This document shows positions 45,877-55,899 of a DNA stretch of 64,000 bases, piece after piece (position 1 is the first letter of the stretch; every line of letters starts with the position of its first letter). The position numbers and the translations under genes were made by a program. The notes beneath the pieces were generated by a model. It saw only the letters and a program-made list of their open reading frames with translations, searched no databases and had not been told where the DNA came from. Origin of the DNA: Mytilus edulis (lineage: Eukaryota; Mollusca; Bivalvia; Mytilida; Mytilidae); the NCBI RefSeq assembly GCF_963676685.1, contig NC_092357.1:21108647-21172646 (forward strand), in the 5' to 3' direction.

Positions 45877-46319
45877 TATAATTGATGGTCAAAAGCTGTT
45901 ACTACGATTAAGCTTTAACAGTAAAGACATTTTTACTGAATATTCATTTTAAATATAAAGTTTCAACTGAATAATATCAAAATAAAATATCTTGGAAAAA
46001 ATAGCATGATTATAGACCTTCTAGATAGCTTTGTAATCACACAAAAATAAAATAGTATGCATCCAATAGATTTAGTTTAAAGACCCCATTAACAGAGGGA
46101 AAGCTTCGTCTTGTGTACTCCCAAATCAATACTTCAAGATGGCAACTGTACATAAAAATCGCCATCTAAACAGTATCTCAGAACCAAAATAAATAAACGT
46201 GTTAACTTAAATAAGCAACACGAAGGATGGAAAATATCTACTTACTCTTTAAAGGACCCGACATTCCCACGCCCGTTTTTGTCAAAGTTCTTGTTGTTCT
46301 GCATTATAGTGTTCTATGT

Positions 46320-46545
46320 TTTTTTTTTCGAAAGATTAAGGATTTTCTTATTCCAGGCATAGATTACCTAAGCCGTACTTGGCACAACTGTTTGGAATTT
46401 CGGATCCTCAATCCTCAATGCTTGTCAACTTTGTACGTGTTTGGCTTTATAAATATTTCGATATGAGCGTCACTGATGAGTCTTATGCAGACGAAACGCG
46501 CGTCTGGCGTACTAAATTATAATCCTGATACCTATGATAACTATT
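46320..46545 (+). repeat. Dispersed repeat (GACGAAACGCGCGTCTGGCG family), good copy
   Basis: It runs from TTCGAAAGATTAAGGATTTT through CCAGGCATAGATTACC, GGATCCTCAATCCTCAATGC and GAGCGTCACTGATGAGTC to ATAATCCTGATACC. It matches the reverse complement of 58711-59065. Confidence 0.88.
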
Positions 46546-46738
46546 ATATGTTATGTTTTGTGTACTGTTGTTAATCTATTGGAATTTTCATTTTACCATC
46601 TATGCGTTTGAATCCCCTTTGGTTGCTGTTTTTTTCTTCCTTGAATCACGTCTGGTCATCTTTTTTACTGACTTAGTTATGCATGTTGTCAATGTTTAGG
46701 TCACTGAATTGCGCTTTCGAATGACCTAATATTAGTGA

Positions 46739-47121
46739 TATTATTGAATATCTCATTTGACCTAAATATCACTTGATGTAAATTAACCAATTATCAGAAT
46801 TGACGAACAGACGCCATTGACATGATTGATGCCTTGATTTGTATTTCAGTACAACAAATAACAAACACTGATTTTGTTTGGATATTGAATTGTCATGGCA
46901 ACATTTAATCAAAATTCATTCATAAAACAACAACAACTGTTACAACAACAGTACACAACCAAAATATTTGTCAATCAATAAAATGTTGATGACGATTGAA
47001 CTAATCATTGTATCACAGCTGGGCGATCCAAAGATGGTGAACTGAAGGGCGGTCCATTCAGCAATATTTCAGAATTAGCAGCTGGGCTATCCATAGTCTG
47101 CATAAAATGAAGTAAATTACG
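46739..47121 (-). repeat. Split direct repeat B2
   Basis: 383 bases, nearly identical to 47446-47819. They run from TTATTGAATATCTCATTTGA to GCATAAAATGAAGTAAATTA. Differences include an ACATGATTG insertion here. Confidence 0.9.
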
Positions 47122-47246
47122 ATCCGGTTGTATGACTGCTTCAGCATGTTACCATGACGGATATGTGTTTGAAGACTGGAGCATCTGAAAAATAAATAAA
47201 ACCAGCAGCAAACAAAGTTCAATTCTTAAGGGTGGGAGAGGATGGG

Positions 47247-47452
47247 TCTTAATTTTTTAACGTCCTCTCCGTTCGGTTTTCAAGGTAAAAGAGACCGTTA
47301 AATTGCACGGACTTTTACTACTCGGCTGTCACATGCTCAAATTATAATAATCACAATAAGAGTAAAGGACGACTCGATTTGTCGAGTCTCAATACATGTA
47401 TATGTTATTTCAATAAATTAATTTAATTTTCATTTAATTAAATTCTATTATT
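47247..47452 (-). repeat. Split direct repeat A2
   Basis: About 206 bases, nearly identical to 54727-54926: ACGTCCTCTCCGTTCGG, GGACTTTTACTACTCGGCTG, GACGACTCGATTTGTCGAGT. Confidence 0.9.
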
Positions 47453-47819
47453 GAATATCTCATTTGACCAAAATATCACTTGGTGTAAATTAACCAATTA
47501 TCAGAATTGACGAACAGACGCCATTGATGCCTTGATTTGTATTTCAGTACAACAAATAACAACCACTGATTTTGTTTGGATATTGAATTGTCATGGCAAC
47601 ATTTAATCAAAATTCATTCATAAAACAACAACAACTGTTACAACAACAGTACACAACCAAAATATTTGTCAATCAATAAAATGTTGATGACGATTGAACT
47701 AATCATTGTATCACAGCTGGGCGATCCAAAGCTGGTGTACTGAAGGGCGGTTCATTCAGCAATATTTCAGAATTAGCAGCTGGGCTATCCATAGTCTGCA
47801 TAAAATGAAGTAAATTACG
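47446..47819 (-). repeat. Split direct repeat B1
   Basis: A direct copy of B2. It abuts A2 over the shared CTATTATT. Just to its right (47825-47857) ATTATCATTC and GAATGATAAT form a hairpin downstream of the hydrolase stop. Confidence 0.9.
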
Positions 47820-48037
47820 CCAAAATTATCATTCGGACTTAAGTACAGAATGATAATCCGCCACAAAATTTACCCATGACAATTCAGTTATCTCCAATTC
47901 TACAATCAACTTTTCAACAACATTTAAACAATCAAAATAATAAAAGATATTGCGAATTCAACATTTATATAACAACCAAATTTCATAAAATACATGTATT
48001 TTCATCCAATATCAGAATGAACTGTGTTTATTTTAAA

Positions 48038-48370
48038 TTAGAGGTGATCGTGAGGAAATACAACACAATGTGGATACTTTATGAATGTTTCTAGTTCTGA
48101 CTGAATTTGATTCAAGAAAATATCATTTCCAATAAATGATAGATGTACTCCATCGTCAGAATATAGCTCTGGATGACGATCATCAAAATCTGGATATTTG
48201 ATAACGTATCCTCAATGTTTGAGTATATAAGATCTCACTCCCCTATTTATTCTCTTTCTTGTAACTTCAATGGCATGGTCATCACTTGAGTAACGCCATG
48301 AACGCCTTGGAAGAATGCTTGACCATATAAGAGAACAATTTGGTAGCATGCGAGACAGAATTGATATTGT
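48038..48370 (-). pseudogene. SGNH-hydrolase C-terminal part of the Ngaro-like element
   Basis: The minus strand continues from the insertion as ISILSRMLPNCSLIWSSILP, SWRYS and ITRKRINRG-like text. An in-frame TGA follows at 48212, then YPDFDDRHPELYSDDGVHLS, which holds the D-x-x-H catalytic pair of SGNH esterases, then IGNDIFLNQIQ. The stop is at 48038-48040. In the family this is an accessory hydrolase domain whose role in retrotransposition is unknown. Confidence 0.75.
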
Positions 48371-48439
48371 CACGGTGGGTATGGTTGTCCTGCAAGAGAA
48401 CGTACTGTGCTGGTGATTTGGTCCTGACGGGTGCTGGTG
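48371..48439 (+). repeat. Left terminal inverted repeat, 69 bp
   Basis: It pairs with 52094-52162 in reverse, with four mismatches. Confidence 0.9.
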
Positions 48440-49357
48440 GGTCCTGATTCTGTGCTGGTGGGTTTGTTTACATTGTATCAGAACGGCAATAAAAAGACTG
48501 TTTTGTTGCTTAATTTTTCTCTGATGTGTCATAAGTACCATACAAAGTATATTACAACAATATTATATTGCAAAAGTCGTGCAAGTTCGTTTAACGGAAT
48601 TGTCCTGACGCTGTGCTGGTGATAAGAAAAACGGTCCTTGTTCTGTGCTCCTATGTCCTGGTTCTGTGCTTTTATATTTACGTTGAAAGTGGCATACATT
48701 CAAGACCATTGATGCTGTACTGTTATTGAATAATTAGCTGTTGTCTGCTTTCTTGAAATTGCTGTACTGTTATAATAAGAGAAAAAATACCCCTTTTTTT
48801 TATTTTATTTTTAAATTAACTGTAATCTTATTTATTGGCCTGTTAATGGAACCCTTCTTTCCCACTTATAAGATAAGAAAATATGTTTACGATTTTCGGG
48901 ATTACGATCATTTTGCAAGATCACCAAAATACGTTGTAATTTATACAATACTTACTATAAAGAAGATGATGTGGTATGTTTGTTGTCAATGGACGACAAA
49001 TTTCCATAAGAAACCATAGGAAGTATGTGTTAACAACCATACGTCATCGTACGACCTTCAACAATAACCCATAAAATAAAAATGTGAAAGGTTTTGCATA
49101 AAAATGGAGAGCAAAATATAGAACAAAGGACTTTCTGAGCGTTTGAATCATGTATTTAGCAGCTTAAAACACATTAGTTTGTGAACAATTGAGTGCTGAC
49201 TATAAGAATGACAATAGTATTGCGGGTTTGTTTGTTTGGGTTTTTTTGGGAGGGTGGGGGAGGGAGGGGGTAAGTTAGAACGAGGTTACAGTGAAAGCTT
49301 GGAATAGTTTCCAGTAAGATTTAAAAGTTGTATTGTAAAAGAAAAATGTATCTTATA

Positions 49358-50103
49358 AGCCTCGGTCACACCTTACAGGATAGCTCGAACGGACGCCTAA
49401 CGGATAACTTTTTCTCAATCCGTTCATGTCCGTTAGACGTCCGTTCTTATCCGTTAGGCGTCCGTCCATATCCGTTGCATGTCCGTTAAGCGTCCGTTTT
49501 ATCCGTTGACGTCCGTTCTGTCCGGTAGATAATTTTGAGCATGTTCAAAATTTTGAACGGACGTCCTACGGATAAAATGTCCGTTGAACGTCCGTTAGGC
49601 ATTCGTTTTGTATGGTACTCGTCCGTTTGGTATCCGTTACGTATCTGTGATGCATCCGTTGGAGATCCGGTAGACCAATTCACCAACGGATGTCTACCGG
49701 ACGCCTAACGGATAAAGCGGATGTATAACGGACATTAACGGAAGGATAACAGATAAAACGGATGCCTACCGGATGTAAAATGGACAAATGCCAATTGAAA
49801 TTTCTCATGGTTTATTGCCTTTAATTTTCAGATTATTTTGTTCATCCGTTTTATCCGTTACGCTTCCGCTAGGTGTCCGTTTTATCCGGTCCTCGTCCGT
49901 TGGATGTACGTTCGACGTCCGTTCTGTCCGGTACGTATCCGTTTCACGTACGTTCAGTGTCCGTTGTGTGTCCGTTTGGCATTCGTTACATGTTCGTTAG
50001 TACACCAACGGACTCCCAACAGATAAAAATTTTGTCAACGAATAACTCTTTTTTTATCCGTTAGGCGTCCGTTCGAGCTATCCGGTAAGGTGTGTCCGAT
50101 GCT
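49358..50103. mobile_element. MITE built of TCCGTT-GCGTCCGTT subrepeats, nested
   Basis: The terminal inverted repeats begin AGCCTCGGTCACACCTTAC on the left and AGCATCGGACACACCTTAC on the right (reversed). They continue through GGATAGCTCGAACGGACGCC, about 55 bases with few differences. The interior holds roughly thirty TCCGTT or AACGGA boxes, pointing right in some blocks and left in others. Flanks share ATA. It lies inside the 3.8-kb TIR element. Open frames on three phases are translations of the subrepeats. Confidence 0.85.
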
Positions 50104-52093
50104 ATAGCTATTAAGAATCACTTGCTGTAAGATTTTTCCAACATATTTTTTTTGTCTAAGCGGTTATCAGGTATTTGTTTTTTCGAAAATTCGATAGAAC
50201 ACTAAAAAAATCACTCTTTTATGAAAAGGCAGGCTAGAATATGTCAGAAAATGAAGACGAGATAACCTAGAAAACACTAAAGATTTCTTAGCTTTTTCAT
50301 TTCAAAAAAAATGTTTTTGATAAAGAATTACGGGGGAGGAGGTGAACAATGTGTCCTACTTTTCTATATTTAAATATTTTTCATGAATAAAAATCAAATG
50401 TGCCTTGATTATAATTGAAAATGAGTAAATGGAAATAATACCCAACTAAAATAAACTTTTATTTTAATATGAATAATATCACTAAGCTTTTAAGCTTTGT
50501 GTGTCAAATACACCATCTCTGTAGTAATGACTCCTTACTAAGATATTTCACTTCATTCATTTTTTTCTGCATTTTTTTATATTGTGAATTCATAGAATTA
50601 TTATATTAAAGTATAGCCTTAATTTATATTTAAAAAAAACTGAATCTAAAGACAGATATATCAAACATTTGTGTTTCCATTTATCCGTTTTCAGGACTTT
50701 AACAATAAACATAAACACGCCTGGAAAGTAAAATGCGTACTCGGCTGTCTGTAATTGACTATTTTTAGACACGCCAGGCTTCAGGGTGGGGGTTCAAAGA
50801 TGCAAATTAAGTACTTATATCAATATTTTATCTTTTCGTGTACGGTTTATGACACTGTCAATTACGAAATGTGCAAACTTCAATAGTATCAAAACAGTAC
50901 AGACAATGAATAATAGAGATATAATTTTGTACATATATCAAGGGGAAACTTCTTGCAAAACATTATTATTTATAGTTCATTATTGTATTTAGTAGAAAAA
51001 AGAGAATTTAGTGAAAATAAAATCACTATTTTTGTAGAAAATTCACAGACCTTTGTACAGAGATTTTTGTTATGTTTAGCATGGGTCAACACAAGGGTTT
51101 ATTACCGAGTAAAAAAATCAAAATGTCTATCTACCTTGCACATTTCAGAAAATTCGGATCGGAAAACGAAACTGGGTCCAGCAACATTTATAAGCAATTT
51201 AAGATTTTGACCCTCACAGTTTTCATTCACCACAAATATTCTCGTTACAACGAATCATTTTAAATACAAAAATACCAGTTGCAGCGTTTTGTTTATCTAT
51301 TAATATATGTATACGGATAAAGTTATGAAAGGCAGCAGGGTCATCAGGGTGAGGAGCCCATGTCATAAATGCTAAGCATAGATCTTGAAAGCGACAGCTA
51401 ATTATGACATTAAAAAAACTCTCTTCTTTTCGACTTTTTTCGAATAAATTGACACATAAAATGAATTATATAGTACTGTTGAATTTTTAACTCATTTTAG
51501 ATACTATATATTGTTATCTGATATTGGACAAAAGATGTTGCCCTTTTATGTTATTATGTAATACAAGTTACGATCATTTGAAAACAAATATTAAACAGCC
51601 AAATGGATGCACAAGAGCTAAAATAGGAGTCATAGATCCTGTTGGCAACACTTATCTGCCCAATTTTATTGATTTTGTAACATTTGTTTCAAATATGACC
51701 AACTTCTTATCCAAAATCACCAGCACCGTATCAGGACCCACCAGCACAATGACAGGACCCACCAGCACAGTATCAGGACATGAATAAATTGAGAAAATGT
51801 TAAATTTTAATTAATTGCAATGTTTTTTTCACAAATTGTTTTGTCGTGTGGATTGCGGTATAGAAAGCGGACTCTATGAGCATTTTTGTTTTATTTTTTC
51901 GGTTCGAGATTTTCTGAAAATGAGCATTTTTGTGTTACGCTTACTGAAACAGTTTAGAGGGTCAATTTTTTTAATGGTTTATATATGAATCCATAAGAAA
52001 CGAAATTGAAAAATCTCAACTATTTTCTCCATTTTTTATGAGTGAAAACGACAAAAATCATCATTTTCGTCTTTATGTACATTTTTCATTGAT

Positions 52094-52162
52094 CACCAGC
52101 ACCCGTCAGGACCGAATCACCAGCACAGAACGTTCTGTCGCAGGACAACCATACCCACCGTG
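52094..52162 (-). repeat. Right terminal inverted repeat, 69 bp
   Basis: Reverse complement of the left end. ATTGT follows immediately. Confidence 0.9.
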
Positions 52163-52464
52163 ATTGTGAATTTAATGTGATATAGCAGAGCAACACATGG
52201 AACATTTCCTATGTCATTCCCACCACAATGCAATATCAACGCATGTGGAATTTTGTTGCATAAATTAATGATGCTGTTAACTGTGCCAACAACATCGTCC
52301 CATTTCATACCAGATTTGCCTGCCCATCGCAAAAAACAATTATAATTTTTCAAAAGACCTAAATTACTACCTGAAGGTCTGTTCTCCGAGTGATCACGAG
52401 CACTGCATATTATTGAAGAACAAATAATCCATATTTCATTACTAAGACAAGCTGAAATTATAAG
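52163..52464 (-). pseudogene. SGNH-hydrolase N-terminal part of the Ngaro-like element
   Basis: The minus-strand frame runs EIWIICSSIIC (block I with the nucleophile Ser), RPSGSNLGL, WAGKSGMKWDDVVG, then ALILHCGGNDIG, the block with Gly and Asn oxyanion residues, then LLYHIKF up to the insertion. It directly follows the stop of the shortened reverse-transcriptase frame, in the same phase. Confidence 0.78.
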
Positions 52465-53218
52465 TTATTTGGTTACGCACTTATCTTTTACGCCAAATTT
52501 GAGTGTAAACGACTTTATTGATGAAAACTTTGTCATATATAAATCATCCAAATAATGATCAAGATTATCTGAATTGGACTCATTCATGACAGCCCATTGA
52601 ATGAAAGTTAAAAAATTTTCGAATAAGCAATTTGATTCTGAGTACCCCATAGGCAATGATTTATCTATGAAATAACATTCATTGAGTTTAATCCCTAATA
52701 GATCACAGTCCCCTGGATAAATTTTTAACAATCTGAAGGCGGATTTAATGTCCTTTTTTCCAATTTCAACATTTGAACCCAATTTTTTAATCATATCAAT
52801 AGCATTGTCAAAAGACGAATACTTTACTGTAGTTAAATTTGGCGGAAAAGATAAGTGCGTAATCAATCTAAATCCACCCGTTTTCTTAGGAATTACACCT
52901 ATAGGCGAACACCTTAGATTAGATATAGGTCTAGTCAAAAAAGGACCAGCTATGCGACCTTTTTTTACTTCACTCATGACTTTTTCCCATGCCCCCCCAG
53001 GATTTTGGATGACTGAATGTAATTTTTTTGATTCAATCCTACATTGGGGTCCAACATAATTTCACCTAAAACCTTCAGAAAATCCCTTGCATAATATCAT
53101 TGCATCATGTTGATTTGGGTAATTGAAAAGAAATTTATTTAATTCTGTGATATTGATCGGAGTAAAGCCAAGACACCATATGTCCAACGGATTAATTAAA
53201 GATTCTGAAAGATATAAA
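52465..53218 (-). pseudogene. Ngaro/DIRS-type reverse transcriptase, shortened
   Basis: The upstream part (53218-52980) has TPINITELNKFLFNYP and GFSEGFR, with a stop in between (about 53065). The main frame (52977) has KKGRIAGPF, SNLRCSPIGVIPKKTGGFRL, GKKDIKSAFRLLKIYPGD, SLPMGYSESNCLFE and the catalytic LDHYLDDL. These are diagnostic of DIRS/Ngaro RTs. About 20 residues after YLDD the frame ends in TAA. The thumb, RNase H and recombinase that normally follow are absent. Confidence 0.85.
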
Positions 53219-53220
53219 AT

Positions 53221-54345
53221 TTAATTGTTAAATGTTTGTGGTGCGGCCATTCGAAGGGCAGGGAATCTGCTTCCTCGAGGTCTAAATCCTTGATTCGAAT
53301 TTGCTCCTCTTTGAAAATGTGTTTGACTTCTAGGTGCAAAATTTCTAGCAACTCTTGCTGTATTTTGATATGTGCCTCGGGCTGCATTTTTAGAACGAGC
53401 ATATGTCTGGTTGCTATTTACTTGTTGACAGCCAGCGAAAGGGTGGGCCATTCCGCATTACATACATAAATGGGTATAAAAACAATTTTGACGATAACAA
53501 GCTCCCTTGAAATTATAATCATAGCATGGTCGATTACCTACACTTGTCTGTTGAATTGTATTACCCTCCGGTTCCCCATTAGCTATGACGGTGTACCATA
53601 AAATGCCATCAATGGAAGACCAAGATCTTGTAGGATTATTTGCCATTATTAATCGAAATTGCTGGTCATAACAATAAATCTTCTCAAAAGACACTTGTGT
53701 ACCTCTAATGATTGACATATAAGTGGTCAATTCACTAGCTTAATTTGGAAAACGTTGAATAAATATTTTCATATAATTAATAAATGCATCAGTCCATGAC
53801 TCAATGTGTTGAATAGATTTAACTTTGCTTTTTTTGTTTGATGTAATTACAAGTGAACCAGCTGCATTCTCATAACTTAAAACATTCTGAGGTCTGTCAA
53901 CTTGACTAATAAAATATTTATAAAGAAGTAATGACAAATCTATAAATTCTATATTCCATATTTTTTCTTTCAAATTTTGAGATACGTAAACATCACATTC
54001 TGACTGATTAGGTATAAGCATAGGATCATTATTTATCTCACCATTTTGAATAGGCATTGGCACAGGAGCTGGTATTTGAACTTGCGCAAATGGCGCTTGT
54101 ACGTTCATTGCTGGTGTTACGGGACCTTGCAAGGCAGGTTGTCTTTCAATTGGCAAAGGAGCCTGGATTTGTAGAGGAAGAGGTGTTTGTACTTGTACTT
54201 CACCAACAATTGCCCCCACATCTTGATTTCTTGGTGCAGCAACTGCACGGTTTCTCCTTCCGCGTCGTCTCTCTGGTGGTTGCGCTTCAACAACGGACAC
54301 TCGTGCGCGCCCATTCCCATTTCTTCGTCGACCAATTCTAAGCAT
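53221..54345 (-). pseudogene. gag: Ngaro-like gag region, two in-frame stops
   Basis: One minus-strand frame from MLRIGRRRNGNGRARVSV at 54345. An Arg-rich start and a Pro/Gln/Ala-rich low-complexity stretch (about residues 40-100) are followed by the conserved block with VSQNLKEKIWNIEFIDLSLLL and HIESWTDAFINYMKIFI. TAA at 53740-53742 and TAA at 53458-53460 interrupt it. Between them lies CYDYNFKGACYRQNCFYTH, a C-x8-C-x4-C-x3-H finger of CCCH type. The tail is rich in RG/FRPRG and probably binds RNA. Confidence 0.78.
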
Positions 54346-54726
54346 TTGTATAAACGAAATAGGTTAAAAATTGAAGTACTTACTAACATCACATAGCTAG
54401 TATTCTGTCTTTTAATTTGATTTATTTTTGTAACAGTTTCAATGCATCGACTTCAATATCAATTTTTATTCATATCTATCAACTCAATCATTTGAGCTTA
54501 AATCCATAAATTAATTCCTTTGATTGTCTCTTATCTAATTACGTTTTAATTATTATTTTTTACCGGTACATGTATATCACGAATTGTGATATGTACAATA
54601 TATAATTTATTTATTACAAAAAAAAATTATAAATAAAATCTTTAAATCCGAATTAGATTTAAAATATGAATTCTTAAATAAACTTATTAAAACAATACTT
54701 ATCTTGATAGTGTATGTAGAATATTT

Positions 54727-54926
54727 CTCTTAATTTTTAACGTCCTCTCCGTTCGGTTTTCAAGGTAAAAGAGACCGTTAAATTGCACGGACTTTTACTA
54801 CTCGGCTGTCACATGCTCAAATTAGCATAATAAGAGTAAAGGACGACTCGATTTGTCGAGTCTCAATACATGTATATGTTAATTCAATAAATTAATTTAA
54901 TTTTCATTTAATTAAATTCTATTATT
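54727..54926 (-). repeat. Split direct repeat A1 (5' terminus of Ngaro-like element)
   Basis: Same sequence and orientation as 47247-47452. Unit 2 flank (TTTAATTTTCCTTTC) resumes directly after it. Confidence 0.9.
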
Positions 54927-55299
54927 TTTAATTTTCCTTTCTTTAGGTCTTCATGATCAAATCCATAAGTAAAAGTATATCGATGATTTAACTTATTCCA
55001 TCATGCGTATAATGAGCCATAATTAAATAACTTTAAAAGATCTATTGAAATCATATATATTTTTTTAAACTTTTCAATTATGTGTTCAAAACTTTTTCAT
55101 GTGGTATTGATTTTAATGATTGACGGTTTGTATCCATGTATGAATATTTTATGCTTTAACGATTTTGTTTTGAAGGTAAGCATTATAAGTCTTTACATTT
55201 GAATATGTACAGTTTAATTGATTTAAGAAAAGCACTAATTTGAAGAAAAAATAAATTCTTATACATATATTACAAAATAATATATTAATTAAAGCTAAA

Positions 55300-55518
55300 A
55301 GGCAATGTCTATTTTTGGCCATAGGTAACCTACAACATTTCGTTCGCCATAACTGCTTTACAGATTTTTCTTCACCAGGAAAGCTCGTACCTAAATATTT
55401 TAATGTCGTGAAATATATATTGTTTGCCGTTTTACGACCTGACAATTCACTGACATCTTCAAAACCACAAAATATTTTTTTTAAATTAAACTTTCACTTG
55501 TGTTCCTTGAAAATTTAA
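55300..55518. other. Short conserved-looking block open on both strands
   Basis: Frames are open on both strands (plus: CFTDFSSPGKLVPKYFNVV; minus: LGTSFPGEEKSVKQLWRT). The left part (GGTAACCTACAA-ATTTCGT) matches unit 1 at 30459. I recognise no domain. It could be an old transposon piece. Confidence 0.2.
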
Positions 55519-55899
55519 TTAGTGTTTCTTTATCATTGTTTATTTGGTCCGTTAATTTTTTTTTTTTTACAAAAAATCCTTTACGTGTGGATGAAGAATT
55601 TGTGAAAATGCAAAAGAATGTGAGATTGTAATAGACAATAAACTACTAAAATAACATACAATAATGAATTCTATTAAAGAATGTGAAGAATTCTCCTTTA
55701 GTATTTAATAAAACCGACCCTTTTTATGACCGATGTGGTATACGTTAATATATATCGTGTTCATAATTGATCCTTTAAATTGACTTAATTATGTTTTTTT
55801 ATTATCTTTATTTAATTATTCAACATTTATATACACTACCTAAATTGCATATTACAAATAAGTATCATAATACAAGGTTTAAAAGTATAAGGACATTTA

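Larger units (their letters stand above)
48371..52162. mobile_element. 3.8-kb TIR element (CACGGTG ends, 5-bp ATTGT duplication)
   Basis: The left end CACGGTGGGTATGGTTGTCC and the reverse of the right end match over 69 bases with four differences. Flanks are ATTGT on both sides (48366-48370 and 52163-52167), and joining the flanks restores the hydrolase reading frame. Subterminal copies of CTGTGCTGGTG and GGTCCTGA phrases lie at both ends (48395-48475, 48600-48670, 51718-51780). I find no transposase, so it is non-autonomous. CAC-GTG ends with a 5-bp duplication recall Transib/RAG-like elements, but the target is not GC-rich and the class is open. Confidence 0.85.
46739..54926 (-). mobile_element. 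Ngaro/DIRS-like retroelement with split direct repeats
   Basis: Read on the minus strand the structure is A1 (54926-54727), gag, RT, SGNH hydrolase, B1 (47819-47446), A2 (47452-47247), a 125-base spacer, and B2 (47121-46739). A1 equals A2 and B1 equals B2 in direct orientation. This is the A1-body-B1-A2-B2 arrangement of Ngaro-type tyrosine-recombinase retrotransposons. It sits in unit 2; unit 1 keeps the empty region at about 30035. RNase H and tyrosine recombinase are missing (apparent internal deletion). The hydrolase is split by a 3.8-kb DNA element, so the copy is dead. Confidence 0.82.
30500..55340. repeat. Tandem segmental duplication, unit 2 (expanded by insertions)
   Basis: This is a head-to-tail copy of unit 1, interrupted by the LTR element at 34192-44354, the repeat at 44894-45876 and the Ngaro-like element at 46739-54926. 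The last matching blocks to unit 1 (TTTAATTTTCCTTTCTTTAGG, then CTTATTCCATCATGCGT and GGTAACCTACAA) resume at 54928-55340. The exact right boundary is uncertain. Confidence 0.85.

Noticed and set aside
51524-51787. 87-codon plus-strand frame ending in repeated S-T-V-S-G-P-T
   Set aside because: The repeated end is a translation of the subterminal transposon boxes (ACCAGCAC-AGGACC); nothing upstream looks coding.
48371-52162. Firm assignment of the TIR element to RAG-like/Transib transposons
   Set aside because: Only the CAC start and the 5-bp duplication agree; there is no transposase, no nonamer-like motif and no GC-rich target.
52748-53059. 103-codon plus-strand frame
   Set aside because: Antisense of the Ngaro-type reverse transcriptase blocks.
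46739-54926. Reading the A and B repeats as ordinary LTRs
   Set aside because: The order B2-spacer-A2-B1-body-A1 with direct repeats of two different kinds does not fit LTRs, and the RT is of DIRS/Ngaro type.
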